From Collinsella sp. UBA6357 (GTDB lineage: Bacteria; Actinomycetota; Coriobacteriia; Coriobacteriales; Coriobacteriaceae): 40,893 bases of DNA. Positions 23,128 through 30,393 of this stretch are shown piece after piece. A model generated the notes under the pieces. The model ran no database searches and was not told the DNA's origin. It worked only from the letters and a program-made list of their open reading frames with translations. The translations under genes were made by a program, and so were the position numbers. The stretch covers positions 1 through 40,893 of the forward strand of contig DJRP01000032.1 in assembly GCA_002437815.1 (NCBI GenBank). The letters run 5' to 3'. How positions within the stretch are numbered: position 1 is the first letter of the stretch; every line of letters starts with the position of its first letter.

Positions 23128-23850
23128 TTAGATAAGCATAACCTCGGGACGATCTTTGCTCACAAGCGTCTTAGCCACAACGGTGGCATCAAGATAGCGC
23201 TCAAGCAGTCGAGCAAGCTCATCGATGGCCGCCCTGCAATCTTCAACGCGATCCGGCTCGACGCATTCAATCGCCAAAAACGCATCGCGCGAGTCATCAT
23301 CGAGTGCGGTGCGCTGGCCATCGCGCCAGTTCCAGCACCGACAGACCGCGCCCGCATCATCCACATAGGCGAGCTCGCCGGGAAGCGTCGGATCGTCCGC
23401 GTCCTCGCCCAAAGGCAAGAATGCGTCGCCGCCCTCGCAGACACGCAGCCGCAGATCGCCCACAAACGCATTGATATCCTCGCCACCCACCGGCAGCGCG
23501 TAGGCGAGCGACACGGCATTGTAGATATCGACCGCCGGTGCGATACTGCCCACCGGCTTGCCCTTGAGCACGCGCTTGAGCAGATTCTCGATCGAGCAGC
23601 GCGCGCCCTTTTTGGTCTTGAACGCGCGATAGGCATCGCGCCACGCCTTCACCGGCGCATTTTCCGAAATGGTATCGCTTGTCAGCCAGCGCTCGGCGGT
23701 CGTATTGGCGCGATCAAGCAACTGCTCGATCGCAAGGACATCTTCCGCGGGCACCGCAGTCGCCGGCTTCATACCGCGGACAACGACAATTCCGATCACC
23801 GCGTTTGGAAAGAGGTCCCAAAACGAGTCCTCGGCCACAAACTTTTTCAT
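23128..23850 (-). CDS. solo B3/B4 domain protein (COG3382 type)
   Basis: Resembles the editing/tRNA-binding B3/B4 module of the phenylalanyl-tRNA synthetase beta subunit standing alone. The 240-residue protein contains WRDAYRAFKTKKGARCSIENLLKRVLKGKPVGSIAPAVDIYNAVSLAYALPVGGED, the most conserved block of this family, followed by DDDSRDAFLAIECVEPDR. Solo B3/B4 proteins have been proposed to edit misaminoacylated tRNA or act on free amino acids, but function here is not established. GGGAGG lies 10 bases before the ATG. A terminator with its T-run lies about 43 bases upstream of the start, so either the gene has a promoter in that short gap, or the hairpin acts as an attenuator. Confidence 0.82.
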   Translation of the reverse strand: MKKFVAEDSFWDLFPNAVIGIVVVRGMKPATAVPAEDVLAIEQLLDRANTTAERWLTSDTISENAPVKAWRDAYRAFKTKKGARCSIENLLKRVLKGKPVGSIAPAVDIYNAVSLAYALPVGGEDINAFVGDLRLRVCEGGDAFLPLGEDADDPTLPGELAYVDDAGAVCRCWNWRDGQRTALDDDSRDAFLAIECVEPDRVEDCRAAIDELARLLERYLDATVVAKTLVSKDRPEVMLI

Positions 23851-23892
23851 AACCCAAAGCCTCCCATCGACGCCGCAAGGCGTTCCCTAAAG

Positions 23893-23951
23893 AAAAAGCG
23901 CCCTTACGGCGGCCACCTTCAAAGTCCTACGGTGCCACCACAAGAGCGCTT
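23893..23951 (-). terminator. terminator or attenuator between pckA and the B3/B4 gene
   Basis: Minus-strand stem AAGCGCTCTT/AAGGGCGCTT plus inner GGTGGC/GCCGCC, ending in TTTTTC. It stands 164 bases after the pckA stop and 43 bases before the B3/B4 ATG, so it may end the pckA message, act as an attenuator for the B3/B4 gene, or both. Confidence 0.8.
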
Positions 23952-24114
23952 ACGCTGTTTCCATCCGGAGAAAGAAACGTTATGTACCGTTCATAGTAGC
24001 CCCAACGCCTCACAATGGGGACGATCTAGCGAGGCTAACCAAGAAAGCTTCAGAAGTAGCCAAGCAGATACGCTCGATACCCCATGCAAAAGAGAAGAGA
24101 GCCAGCCGGCAGAG

Positions 24115-25785
24115 CTAGACGCGTGGCCTCAAAAGTCCCAGGCCGCGATGGTGCGGCCCCGCGTGCACTTGTGAGTGGGGACCCGCCGCCTTGACTGAAT
24201 CGGGAAGATGGGAGTACTTCTTCTCGAAGTTCTCCTCGAACATCTGCGCCAGATTGTGCGCAGCCTCGTCATAACGGGCTGTACTCTTCCAATACTGGCG
24301 CGGAACCAAGATGCCATCGGGAACGCCCTGTGCCGAAGTGGGAATATCGAGGTTGAAGATATCGTCATGCACGAACTCGGCATCCTCGATCGTGCCATCA
24401 AGGGCACGCGCGACTAGAGAGCGCGTGTAAGCGAGCTCGATACGATGGCCCACGCCGTAGCCACCGCCGATCCAGCCTGTATTGACCAGATAGACACGTG
24501 TCTTGCCGTCGGCGATTCGCTCGCCGAGCATTTTGGCGTACACCATGGGGTCGAGCGGCATGAACGGTTCACCGAACAATGATGAGAATGTGGGAGTGGG
24601 TTCAGTGACCCCCTGCTCAGTACCGGGGATCTTGGCCGTAAAGCCGGTCACGAAGTGATACATGGCGGCATCGGGACTCAGACGCGAGATGGGCGGCAAG
24701 ACACCGAAGGCGTCGCAGGTCAAAAAGAGCACGACACTCGGCGTGGCGCCCATGCCCTTGCCCCACGCGTTGGGGATATGTTCCACGGGATAGGCGACGC
24801 GCGTGTTATGGGTGATCGAGGTATCGTCGTAATCAGGCCGACGCGCCTCGTCGAGCACCACGTTCTCACAGATAGCGCCAAAGCGCACGGCGTTGTAGAT
24901 CTCGGGCTCGTGGAAGGAATCCAGTCCCTCGCACTTGGCATAGCAGCCGCCCTCGACGTTGAAGATGCCCATATCGGACCAACCGTGCTCGTCGTCGCCG
25001 ATCAACAGACGCGTAGGGTTGGCGGAAAGCGTGGTCTTCCCCGTTCCCGAAAGGCCGAAGAACACGGCCGTCTCGTGCGTGATAGGGTCCATGCTGGCCG
25101 AACAATGCATGGGCAGCACGTCGTCCTCTACCGGCAGCAGATAGTTCATGACGCTGAAGATGGATTTCTTGATCTCACCCGAGTAGCCGGTTCCGGCAAC
25201 GATGATGACGCGCTCCTGGAAATTGATGAGCACGGCCGCCTGCGAGTTGACGCCGTCGCGCTCGGGATCGCACAGATAGCTCGGAGCGGCAAGCACGGTA
25301 AAATCGGGTTCACCGTAACGTGCAAGCTCGCGTGCGAGCGGTCGCGCGAGCATCTGCTTGATGAAGAGGGCCTGACTTGCTCGCTCGCAGGCCACCATGA
25401 ACTTGCGCGTATGGTTGCGATCGGCACCCGCCATCCCGCGCGTGACGTAGATGTCGCGCGCGCTCAGATAAGAAGCGACACCCTCTTTGATGCGCTCGTA
25501 GCAGTCAACGGAAATAGGACGGTTGACATTGCCCCAGGCGATCTTGTCGTGAACATCGGGCGTATCGACGATAAAACGGTCGTTGGGCGATCGGCCCGTT
25601 CGCTCGCCCGTCATGATGACGAGCGCGCCGTTGGAGGCCATCACGCCCTCCTCGCGACGAATGGCATGCTCGACGAGTTCGGCCGGGGCCAGATCGATAA
25701 AGAGCTGCGGACCGTCTCCGCTCGCCTCATCGGAGACCGCGACACCAAAGCCGCCCAAAATCTCTGCCGGGGTAACACCAGCCAT
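24115..25785 (-). CDS. pckA: phosphoenolpyruvate carboxykinase (ATP)
   Basis: Interconverts oxaloacetate plus ATP with PEP, CO2 and ADP; in gut anaerobes it often runs in the CO2-fixing direction. With the ATG at 25785 (AAGGAGG 6 bases upstream; the frame is open to 25851) the protein has 556 residues. It has RSPNDRF at 65-71, YSGEIKKS at 201-208, the kinase-1a loop GLSGTGKTT at 244-252, and kinase-2 IGDDEHGW near 262-269, all diagnostic of the ATP-dependent family. The last 20 or so residues (after SVKAAGP) are Gly/His/Arg-rich and longer than the usual end of the family. It lies downstream of the lactate permease gene, from which it is separated by a terminator. Confidence 0.96.
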   Translation of the reverse strand: MAGVTPAEILGGFGVAVSDEASGDGPQLFIDLAPAELVEHAIRREEGVMASNGALVIMTGERTGRSPNDRFIVDTPDVHDKIAWGNVNRPISVDCYERIKEGVASYLSARDIYVTRGMAGADRNHTRKFMVACERASQALFIKQMLARPLARELARYGEPDFTVLAAPSYLCDPERDGVNSQAAVLINFQERVIIVAGTGYSGEIKKSIFSVMNYLLPVEDDVLPMHCSASMDPITHETAVFFGLSGTGKTTLSANPTRLLIGDDEHGWSDMGIFNVEGGCYAKCEGLDSFHEPEIYNAVRFGAICENVVLDEARRPDYDDTSITHNTRVAYPVEHIPNAWGKGMGATPSVVLFLTCDAFGVLPPISRLSPDAAMYHFVTGFTAKIPGTEQGVTEPTPTFSSLFGEPFMPLDPMVYAKMLGERIADGKTRVYLVNTGWIGGGYGVGHRIELAYTRSLVARALDGTIEDAEFVHDDIFNLDIPTSAQGVPDGILVPRQYWKSTARYDEAAHNLAQMFEENFEKKYSHLPDSVKAAGPHSQVHAGPHHRGLGLLRPRV

Positions 25786-25863
25786 AGGAACCTCCTTTAC
25801 CAACGCGCCATACAGACGCGCTTTATTCACGTAAAGCAGGTTGTACCCCAAGGGGCATAAAAC

Positions 25864-25901
25864 AAAAAGAACGACCGTTCACGCATCGGTAAACGGTCGT
25901 T
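25864..25901 (-). terminator. intrinsic terminator of lctP
   Basis: Minus strand: AACGACCGTT, 12-base loop, AACGGTCGTT, then CTTTTTGTTTT. It begins 40 bases after the lctP stop codon. Confidence 0.88.
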
Positions 25902-25940
25902 TCATGCGGCACACATGGTGCCTATAGGTGTCAGAACAGA

Positions 25941-27512
25941 CTAGAGCGGCAAGCCCTGCCCTACCATGGCAAGGGCACTCATCAGCACGAGCATACCGAT
26001 GGCGTAGGGCAAAATGGCACCCAAAAGCTCGGCGTCCTTGCCACGCACATGCACGGCGGCCAGGCCGATGGCAAGGGTCTGCGGGCTGATCATCTTACCC
26101 GCCGCGACACCCAGCGAGTTGAGTGCGACCATCCAGTAGGAGCTGACGCCCAACGCCTCGGCCGCCTGACTCTGGATGGGGCCGAACAGCATGCCCGACG
26201 ACGTACCGGAACCGGTGACGAAGGCGCCCACAGCACCGATCCACGGAGCCAGGATGGGATACAGACCGCCGGCGACAGCGATGCAGAACGCGCTGATGGA
26301 AGAAATCGTACCGGCATACCCCATGACCTTGGCGCAGCCGAGCACTGAGAGCATGGTGATTACCGTGGGCAACATCTGCTTGACGGTGGCGATAAGGACC
26401 TCGCCCATCACGCGCGGCGTGGCGCCCTGGATGGAGCCACCGATGATCGCGGCGATGAAGATCCAGACGCCGGGGGTGTTGATCCACGAGAAGCTGAGCG
26501 TGCCGGGATTCTTGCCGCTATAGACCTGCACGTGCGAAGCGAAGGGCGCCAGCGCGTTGTGGATTACCGGCACAAGGTTGGACGTGCCCAGCAGCAGCAC
26601 GAAGATAAGGATGAAGCAGCTCCAGGAGCTGAGCGCGGATTTGACGGTGAGAGCCTCACCCGCCTCGATACGCATATGAAACCCTTCATCAAGATGACCG
26701 GACTTCTCGGCACGCAGGGAAAGAGCGGCGGTCAGCGCAAGGGAGACGATGGAACCCACGACGACAGCGAGCTCCGGGCCCACGAACATGGCGACGACGA
26801 TGGAGGCAGCGACAAACGAGACGCCCGAGAGCAGGGCGATGGCCCACACGCCGTGGAGTCGCTTGGCAACCGAGGGAACGGCGCCCTGGTCGTCCTTGGT
26901 GCGACCGGCGACGAGCACGATAAACAGCGGCATGACCACAAAAAACGGCGCGAGCTGGATAAGCTGAACCGTCGCCAGATGCAGAGAGTCAAGACCTACC
27001 AGATCGGCAAGCGAGACGGTGGGAATGCCGATGGAGCCGTAGGGCGTGGGAACGCCATTGGCGAGCAGGCAGATGAGCACCGCGGGAACGGCCTCGAAAC
27101 CCAGACCCGCAAGCATACCGGCGGGAATGGCGACAGCCGTGCCAAAGCCTGCCATACCCTCCATAAAGCCACCGAAGCACCAGGCCACAAGCAGCGCCAG
27201 CAGACGACGATCGCTGCTGATGGAGGTGATCATATGGCCGATGATGTCCATGGCCCCCGTGCGTACGCACAGGTTATAGGTAAAGACGGCGGCGATGATC
27301 ACCAGGACGATGGGCCACAACGCCATGAGAAAGCCCTCGAGCGAAGCCGTGGCAATCTGGGGTGCAGGCAGGTGCCACCATGCGGCAGCGAGCACACAGG
27401 AAAGCACGAAAGAGCCGATCGCAGCCTTCCAGGCCGGCCATTTAAAGATAAGAAGCATCACGACGAGCCAGATAATGGGCACGAGGGCGAGCAGAAACGC
27501 AGCTATATCCAT
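25941..27512 (-). CDS. lctP: L-lactate permease (LctP family)
   Basis: Proton-coupled lactate (possibly also glycolate) transporter of the inner membrane. The start MDIAAFLLALVPIIWLVVMLL at 27512 has TAGGAG 7 bases upstream and gives 523 residues; the frame is open to 27605. About 12-14 membrane segments are visible. Family motifs include CFGGFMEGMAGFGTAVAIPAGML and GAVGAFVTGSGTSSGMLFGPIQ. It lies upstream of pckA on the same strand; lactate uptake followed by conversion through oxaloacetate to PEP makes a reasonable shared job, but the terminator between them indicates separate control. It is divergent from the flippase gene. Confidence 0.93.
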   Translation of the reverse strand: MDIAAFLLALVPIIWLVVMLLIFKWPAWKAAIGSFVLSCVLAAAWWHLPAPQIATASLEGFLMALWPIVLVIIAAVFTYNLCVRTGAMDIIGHMITSISSDRRLLALLVAWCFGGFMEGMAGFGTAVAIPAGMLAGLGFEAVPAVLICLLANGVPTPYGSIGIPTVSLADLVGLDSLHLATVQLIQLAPFFVVMPLFIVLVAGRTKDDQGAVPSVAKRLHGVWAIALLSGVSFVAASIVVAMFVGPELAVVVGSIVSLALTAALSLRAEKSGHLDEGFHMRIEAGEALTVKSALSSWSCFILIFVLLLGTSNLVPVIHNALAPFASHVQVYSGKNPGTLSFSWINTPGVWIFIAAIIGGSIQGATPRVMGEVLIATVKQMLPTVITMLSVLGCAKVMGYAGTISSISAFCIAVAGGLYPILAPWIGAVGAFVTGSGTSSGMLFGPIQSQAAEALGVSSYWMVALNSLGVAAGKMISPQTLAIGLAAVHVRGKDAELLGAILPYAIGMLVLMSALAMVGQGLPL

Positions 27513-27566
27513 ACGAGGGCTCCTAGGTACCGCAACAACGGTGTCAGGGGTGTCATAAACGGCGAA

Positions 27567-27575
27567 ATCATAACA
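27567..27575 (-). promoter_or_regulatory. lctP: extended -10 promoter of lctP
   Basis: Minus strand reads TGTTATGAT, an extended -10 (TG-n-TATGAT), about 55 bases before the lctP ATG; no strong -35. Confidence 0.4.
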
Positions 27576-27611
27576 AACGCACGCCGACAAAAATTGACCG
27601 TTCACCGATTA

Positions 27612-27639
27612 TTTCGAATAGATGCTTCACAGGTATAAT
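27612..27639 (+). promoter_or_regulatory. promoter of the flippase-like gene
   Basis: Consensus -10 TATAAT (27634-27639), with TTTCGA (27612-27617) 16 bases upstream as a weak -35. Start near 27646, about 18 bases before the GTG start codon. Confidence 0.45.
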
Positions 27640-27663
27640 TTTGTCCAGACGAAAGGAACCACC

Positions 27664-29244
27664 GTGAGCCATACACCTCTCGACAGCATCCGCAGCGCCA
27701 TCTCCCGCCGACGCGGTGCCCATGACCGTTCAGACGCATGGGGGCAGCATCGCAGCGCTCAGGGCGGACGCATCGAGGACGGTCTGTTTCCCGCCTCGCA
27801 TACCGCCGAGGAACTCGCCCGAATCCAGGAACTCAGCCGCCGCAACGCCGGTGGGCCCGCCGAGGGCTCACGCAATGATGCGGCGCGCAGGAGCCGTCGA
27901 GGACCGGGCGTCATCAGAAGGCTCGTCAACAACTGGTGGAACCGCCTGATCGGTGCCATCTACGGCGGCGGCCTTTCCAGTCAGGAAGCCGAATACGAGG
28001 ATCACGCCACCCGGCGCGATTACCTGTGGAACACCTTGGGCACCGCCGCCTTCGGCATAGCGTTTCCGCTGCTCACCATCGTGGGAACGCAGCTTGCCGG
28101 GGCCGAGGACGCCGGCAAGTTCGCCATGGCGTTCGTGACCGGCACGCTCATCATGATCGCCGCGGGCTACGGGGTTCGCAACTACCAGGTGAGCGACATC
28201 GACGAAGAGGTTTCGTTCTCTTCGTATCAGGTCAATCGATGGATCTGCGGCATCCTGGCGTTGATGCTGGGACTGGCCTATAACAGTTTTCGCGGATACG
28301 ACCCCACCATGGGCACGATCTGCCTCGGCGTCTATATCTACAAGACCGTCGACGGCATCGCCGACGTCTATGAGGGTCGCTTGCAGCAAGCTGATAAGCT
28401 CTATCTGGCCGGTATGAGCCAGGCGCTGCGGTCAACCGCCGTGGTCGCCGCGTTCTCGCTCGTGCTGTTCATCACGCACAGTATGGCTTGGGCCGCCATG
28501 GCCATGGGAATCATCGCCGTTGCCTCACTCGTATTGGTCAGCGCGCCCTTGGCCCTGCTCGAGACCGAGAAATCACGGAGTGTGCGCTTGCGCGAGGTAT
28601 TCAGCGTTTTCAAGCAATGTGCGCCGTTGTTCGCCGCGATGTTTCTGTTCAACCTCATCGAGAGTTGCCCCAAGTTTGTGATGGAGGGGGCGCTCCCCTA
28701 CAAAAACCAGCTCTACTTCAATGCGCTGTTCTTTCCCGCCCAGGGCATCTTGCTGTCGGCCGGCTTTATCTACAAGCCGCAGCTGCTGCGTCTGTCGAAT
28801 ATCTGGGCAAGCCCCCGTAAGCGGCGCAAGTTCGATCTGATTATCGTGGCTATGCTCGCGCTCATCGCGGTGATCACCGTCGTCATGGTCGCCTTTATGG
28901 CCGGGCCTGGCGTGCCGCTCCTGAGCATGATGTACGGCCTTGACTTTGAAAGATACCGCGCGCTCGCCTATCTCATGGTCATCGCCGGAGGCGCCAGTGC
29001 GGGCGTCGATTTTCTCTACGCCATCGTCGGTGTGCTGCGCCACGCGCAGGACATCATCAAAATCTATCTTTTGTGTTTCGTTGCCAGCGCGATCCTACCG
29101 CTCATCTTGGTAAACCTGTTGGGACTGACAGGGGCCGTCATAAGCTACCTGGCCGTCATGGTCGCCCTGTTGATCCTACTGGTGCTGGAATATATACGTA
29201 TCCGTCAGCGCATCGAGCGCGAGCGCAACCCCTTTGGCACCTAA
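27664..29244 (+). CDS. polysaccharide flippase-like membrane protein
   Basis: A 526-residue integral membrane protein with about 12-14 predicted helices, of the MOP-type flippase appearance (Wzx/MATE superfamily), likely moving a lipid-linked sugar across the membrane. The first about 105 residues are cytoplasmic, basic and disordered (many Arg, Ser and Gly), which is longer than in typical Wzx proteins. The start is GTG at 27664 with GAAAGGAA upstream, preferred over the open frame beginning at 27622. Membrane stretches include DYLWNTLGTAAFGIAFPLL and AVISYLAVMVALLILLVL near the C-terminus. The gene is alone on its strand; a role in surface glycan export would fit the TagO/WecA-type enzyme 8 kb away, but this is only circumstantial. 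Confidence 0.72.
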   Translation: MSHTPLDSIRSAISRRRGAHDRSDAWGQHRSAQGGRIEDGLFPASHTAEELARIQELSRRNAGGPAEGSRNDAARRSRRGPGVIRRLVNNWWNRLIGAIYGGGLSSQEAEYEDHATRRDYLWNTLGTAAFGIAFPLLTIVGTQLAGAEDAGKFAMAFVTGTLIMIAAGYGVRNYQVSDIDEEVSFSSYQVNRWICGILALMLGLAYNSFRGYDPTMGTICLGVYIYKTVDGIADVYEGRLQQADKLYLAGMSQALRSTAVVAAFSLVLFITHSMAWAAMAMGIIAVASLVLVSAPLALLETEKSRSVRLREVFSVFKQCAPLFAAMFLFNLIESCPKFVMEGALPYKNQLYFNALFFPAQGILLSAGFIYKPQLLRLSNIWASPRKRRKFDLIIVAMLALIAVITVVMVAFMAGPGVPLLSMMYGLDFERYRALAYLMVIAGGASAGVDFLYAIVGVLRHAQDIIKIYLLCFVASAILPLILVNLLGLTGAVISYLAVMVALLILLVLEYIRIRQRIERERNPFGT

Positions 29245-29265
29245 CGCACGGCGTTCGCCCATGAA

Positions 29266-29322
29266 GGACCGGCGCGTCGCCAGACCCCACAATCCGCTCA
29301 GGGCCTGGCGACGCGCCGGTCC
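29266..29322. terminator. perfect 18-bp hairpin between convergent genes
   Basis: GGACCGGCGCGTCGCCAG (29266-29283) is exactly complementary to 29305-29322, with a 21-base loop. No T-run follows on either strand, so termination by this hairpin would not be of the classic kind, though its place between two convergent 3' ends suggests that use. Confidence 0.65.
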
Positions 29323-29339
29323 ATGACTCTGATGTCCCG

Positions 29340-30179
29340 TTACTCGCCAGGCAAGACGTTGGCGTAGAACTCAGCGCCGTCGTCCAGGCGCAAAACGCCC
29401 ACACGACCGAACTCGCTGCCCGTGGCGGCGGCGCAATCGATATCGATGCGATCGGCGACCCCCGCCGTCTTCTCGCCGCCCAGGCGTACAATACGACCGC
29501 GACCGGACTGCTCGTCCAAGCCCAAAAGCCCGTCGACCGCGCAATAACGGCCAAGCGAGACCGTGGGCGTATGTCCGCTTACCACCACCGGGCCCTTGCC
29601 CTCGGCAGATACGAGGCCCGTGGGCGTATCCCAGTAGCCGTATCGAATCCACAGTAGGTCTTCCGACGACTGTACGGCGAGCATCTGCGCCAAAAGGCCT
29701 TCATCGGCATCGGCGGCACCGCGGCCCTCAGAAACATCGATATCGTGATCGCGCAGAAAAGCATGGGCCGCCGGAATATCGAAGCCGGCATGAACAAGTA
29801 GAAACGTGCGATCATCAGCGGATGTGACAGTATAAAGCGGCAGGTCGTCAATCCAGTGCACAAGTTCCTCGTACGCATCTTGCGGCATCGCGTTGAGCTG
29901 CTCGCGCGTCGTCCATCCACCGTTGACGTCCCACGTCTCGGCATCAAGGGGATCCATACCGGCTATGGCGTCGAGCATGAGCTGCTCGTGGTTGCCCTTG
30001 AGCACATGGGCATTGGAAAGCGACCGGACAAGTTTTATGACGCCAAGCGGATCGGGCCCACGATCGATCATGTCGCCGAGCACATAGAGGGTATCATCGC
30101 TGCCAAGCGAGATCTGCGAGAGCACTTCGTCAAGTGCCTTGACGTGCCCATGGGCGTCCGATGTCACATACGTCGCCAT
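29340..30179 (-). CDS. metallophosphoesterase (Ser/Thr phosphatase or ApaH/PrpE type)
   Basis: Two-metal phosphoesterase of 279 residues. The calcineurin-type motifs are in place: D8-A-H10 in TSDAHGH, GDMIDRGPD with D36 and R40, GNHE with N63 and H64, and a later GH near VVSGHTPTVSLG. The arrangement matches protein Ser/Thr phosphatases and the diadenosine tetraphosphatase family; the substrate cannot be chosen between them. The ATG has TAGGAG 8 bases upstream. It converges on the flippase gene and is divergent from the GIY-YIG/DUF2075 gene, with a palindromic repeat in the divergent gap. Confidence 0.87.
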   Translation of the reverse strand: MATYVTSDAHGHVKALDEVLSQISLGSDDTLYVLGDMIDRGPDPLGVIKLVRSLSNAHVLKGNHEQLMLDAIAGMDPLDAETWDVNGGWTTREQLNAMPQDAYEELVHWIDDLPLYTVTSADDRTFLLVHAGFDIPAAHAFLRDHDIDVSEGRGAADADEGLLAQMLAVQSSEDLLWIRYGYWDTPTGLVSAEGKGPVVVSGHTPTVSLGRYCAVDGLLGLDEQSGRGRIVRLGGEKTAGVADRIDIDCAAATGSEFGRVGVLRLDDGAEFYANVLPGE

Positions 30180-30271
30180 GTACTCGCTCCTATCCGCACG
30201 GTATCGCCGCGTTAAGTCTCAAGTTCAACTTCAACGTTAGCATTCTACTACGGACCCCAACACATAACAAA

Positions 30272-30338
30272 TTTAGGACGGGGTCAATTTGCACACGAAG
30301 CATGCAGGGGCGGATGCGAAAATCAGCCCCGTCCTAAA
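30272..30338. repeat. palindromic repeat element, copy 1
   Basis: TTTAGGACGGGG (30272-30283) pairs exactly with CCCCGTCCTAAA (30327-30338); further inside, TTTGCA pairs with TGC-G-AAA around a single bulge. It lies in the divergent gap between two gene starts, so it is not placed as a terminator. The left arm and following bases (TTAGGACGGGGTCAAT) recur at 40872-40887. Confidence 0.85.
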
Positions 30339-30393
30339 AAGTGACATAGTCGTATGATTTTGCAAACGACAGTATTATTGAGATGGGTCGAGT

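Noticed and set aside
23893..24114. T-box riboswitch ahead of the B3/B4 gene, suggested by the minus-strand string TGGCACCG near 23930-23937
   Set aside because: A true T-box needs flanking strands that form the antiterminator around UGGNACC, and a stem I with a specifier. The bases after TGGCACC do not pair with those before it, and no stem I fits in the roughly 160 bases upstream. It is kept only as a terminator or attenuator.
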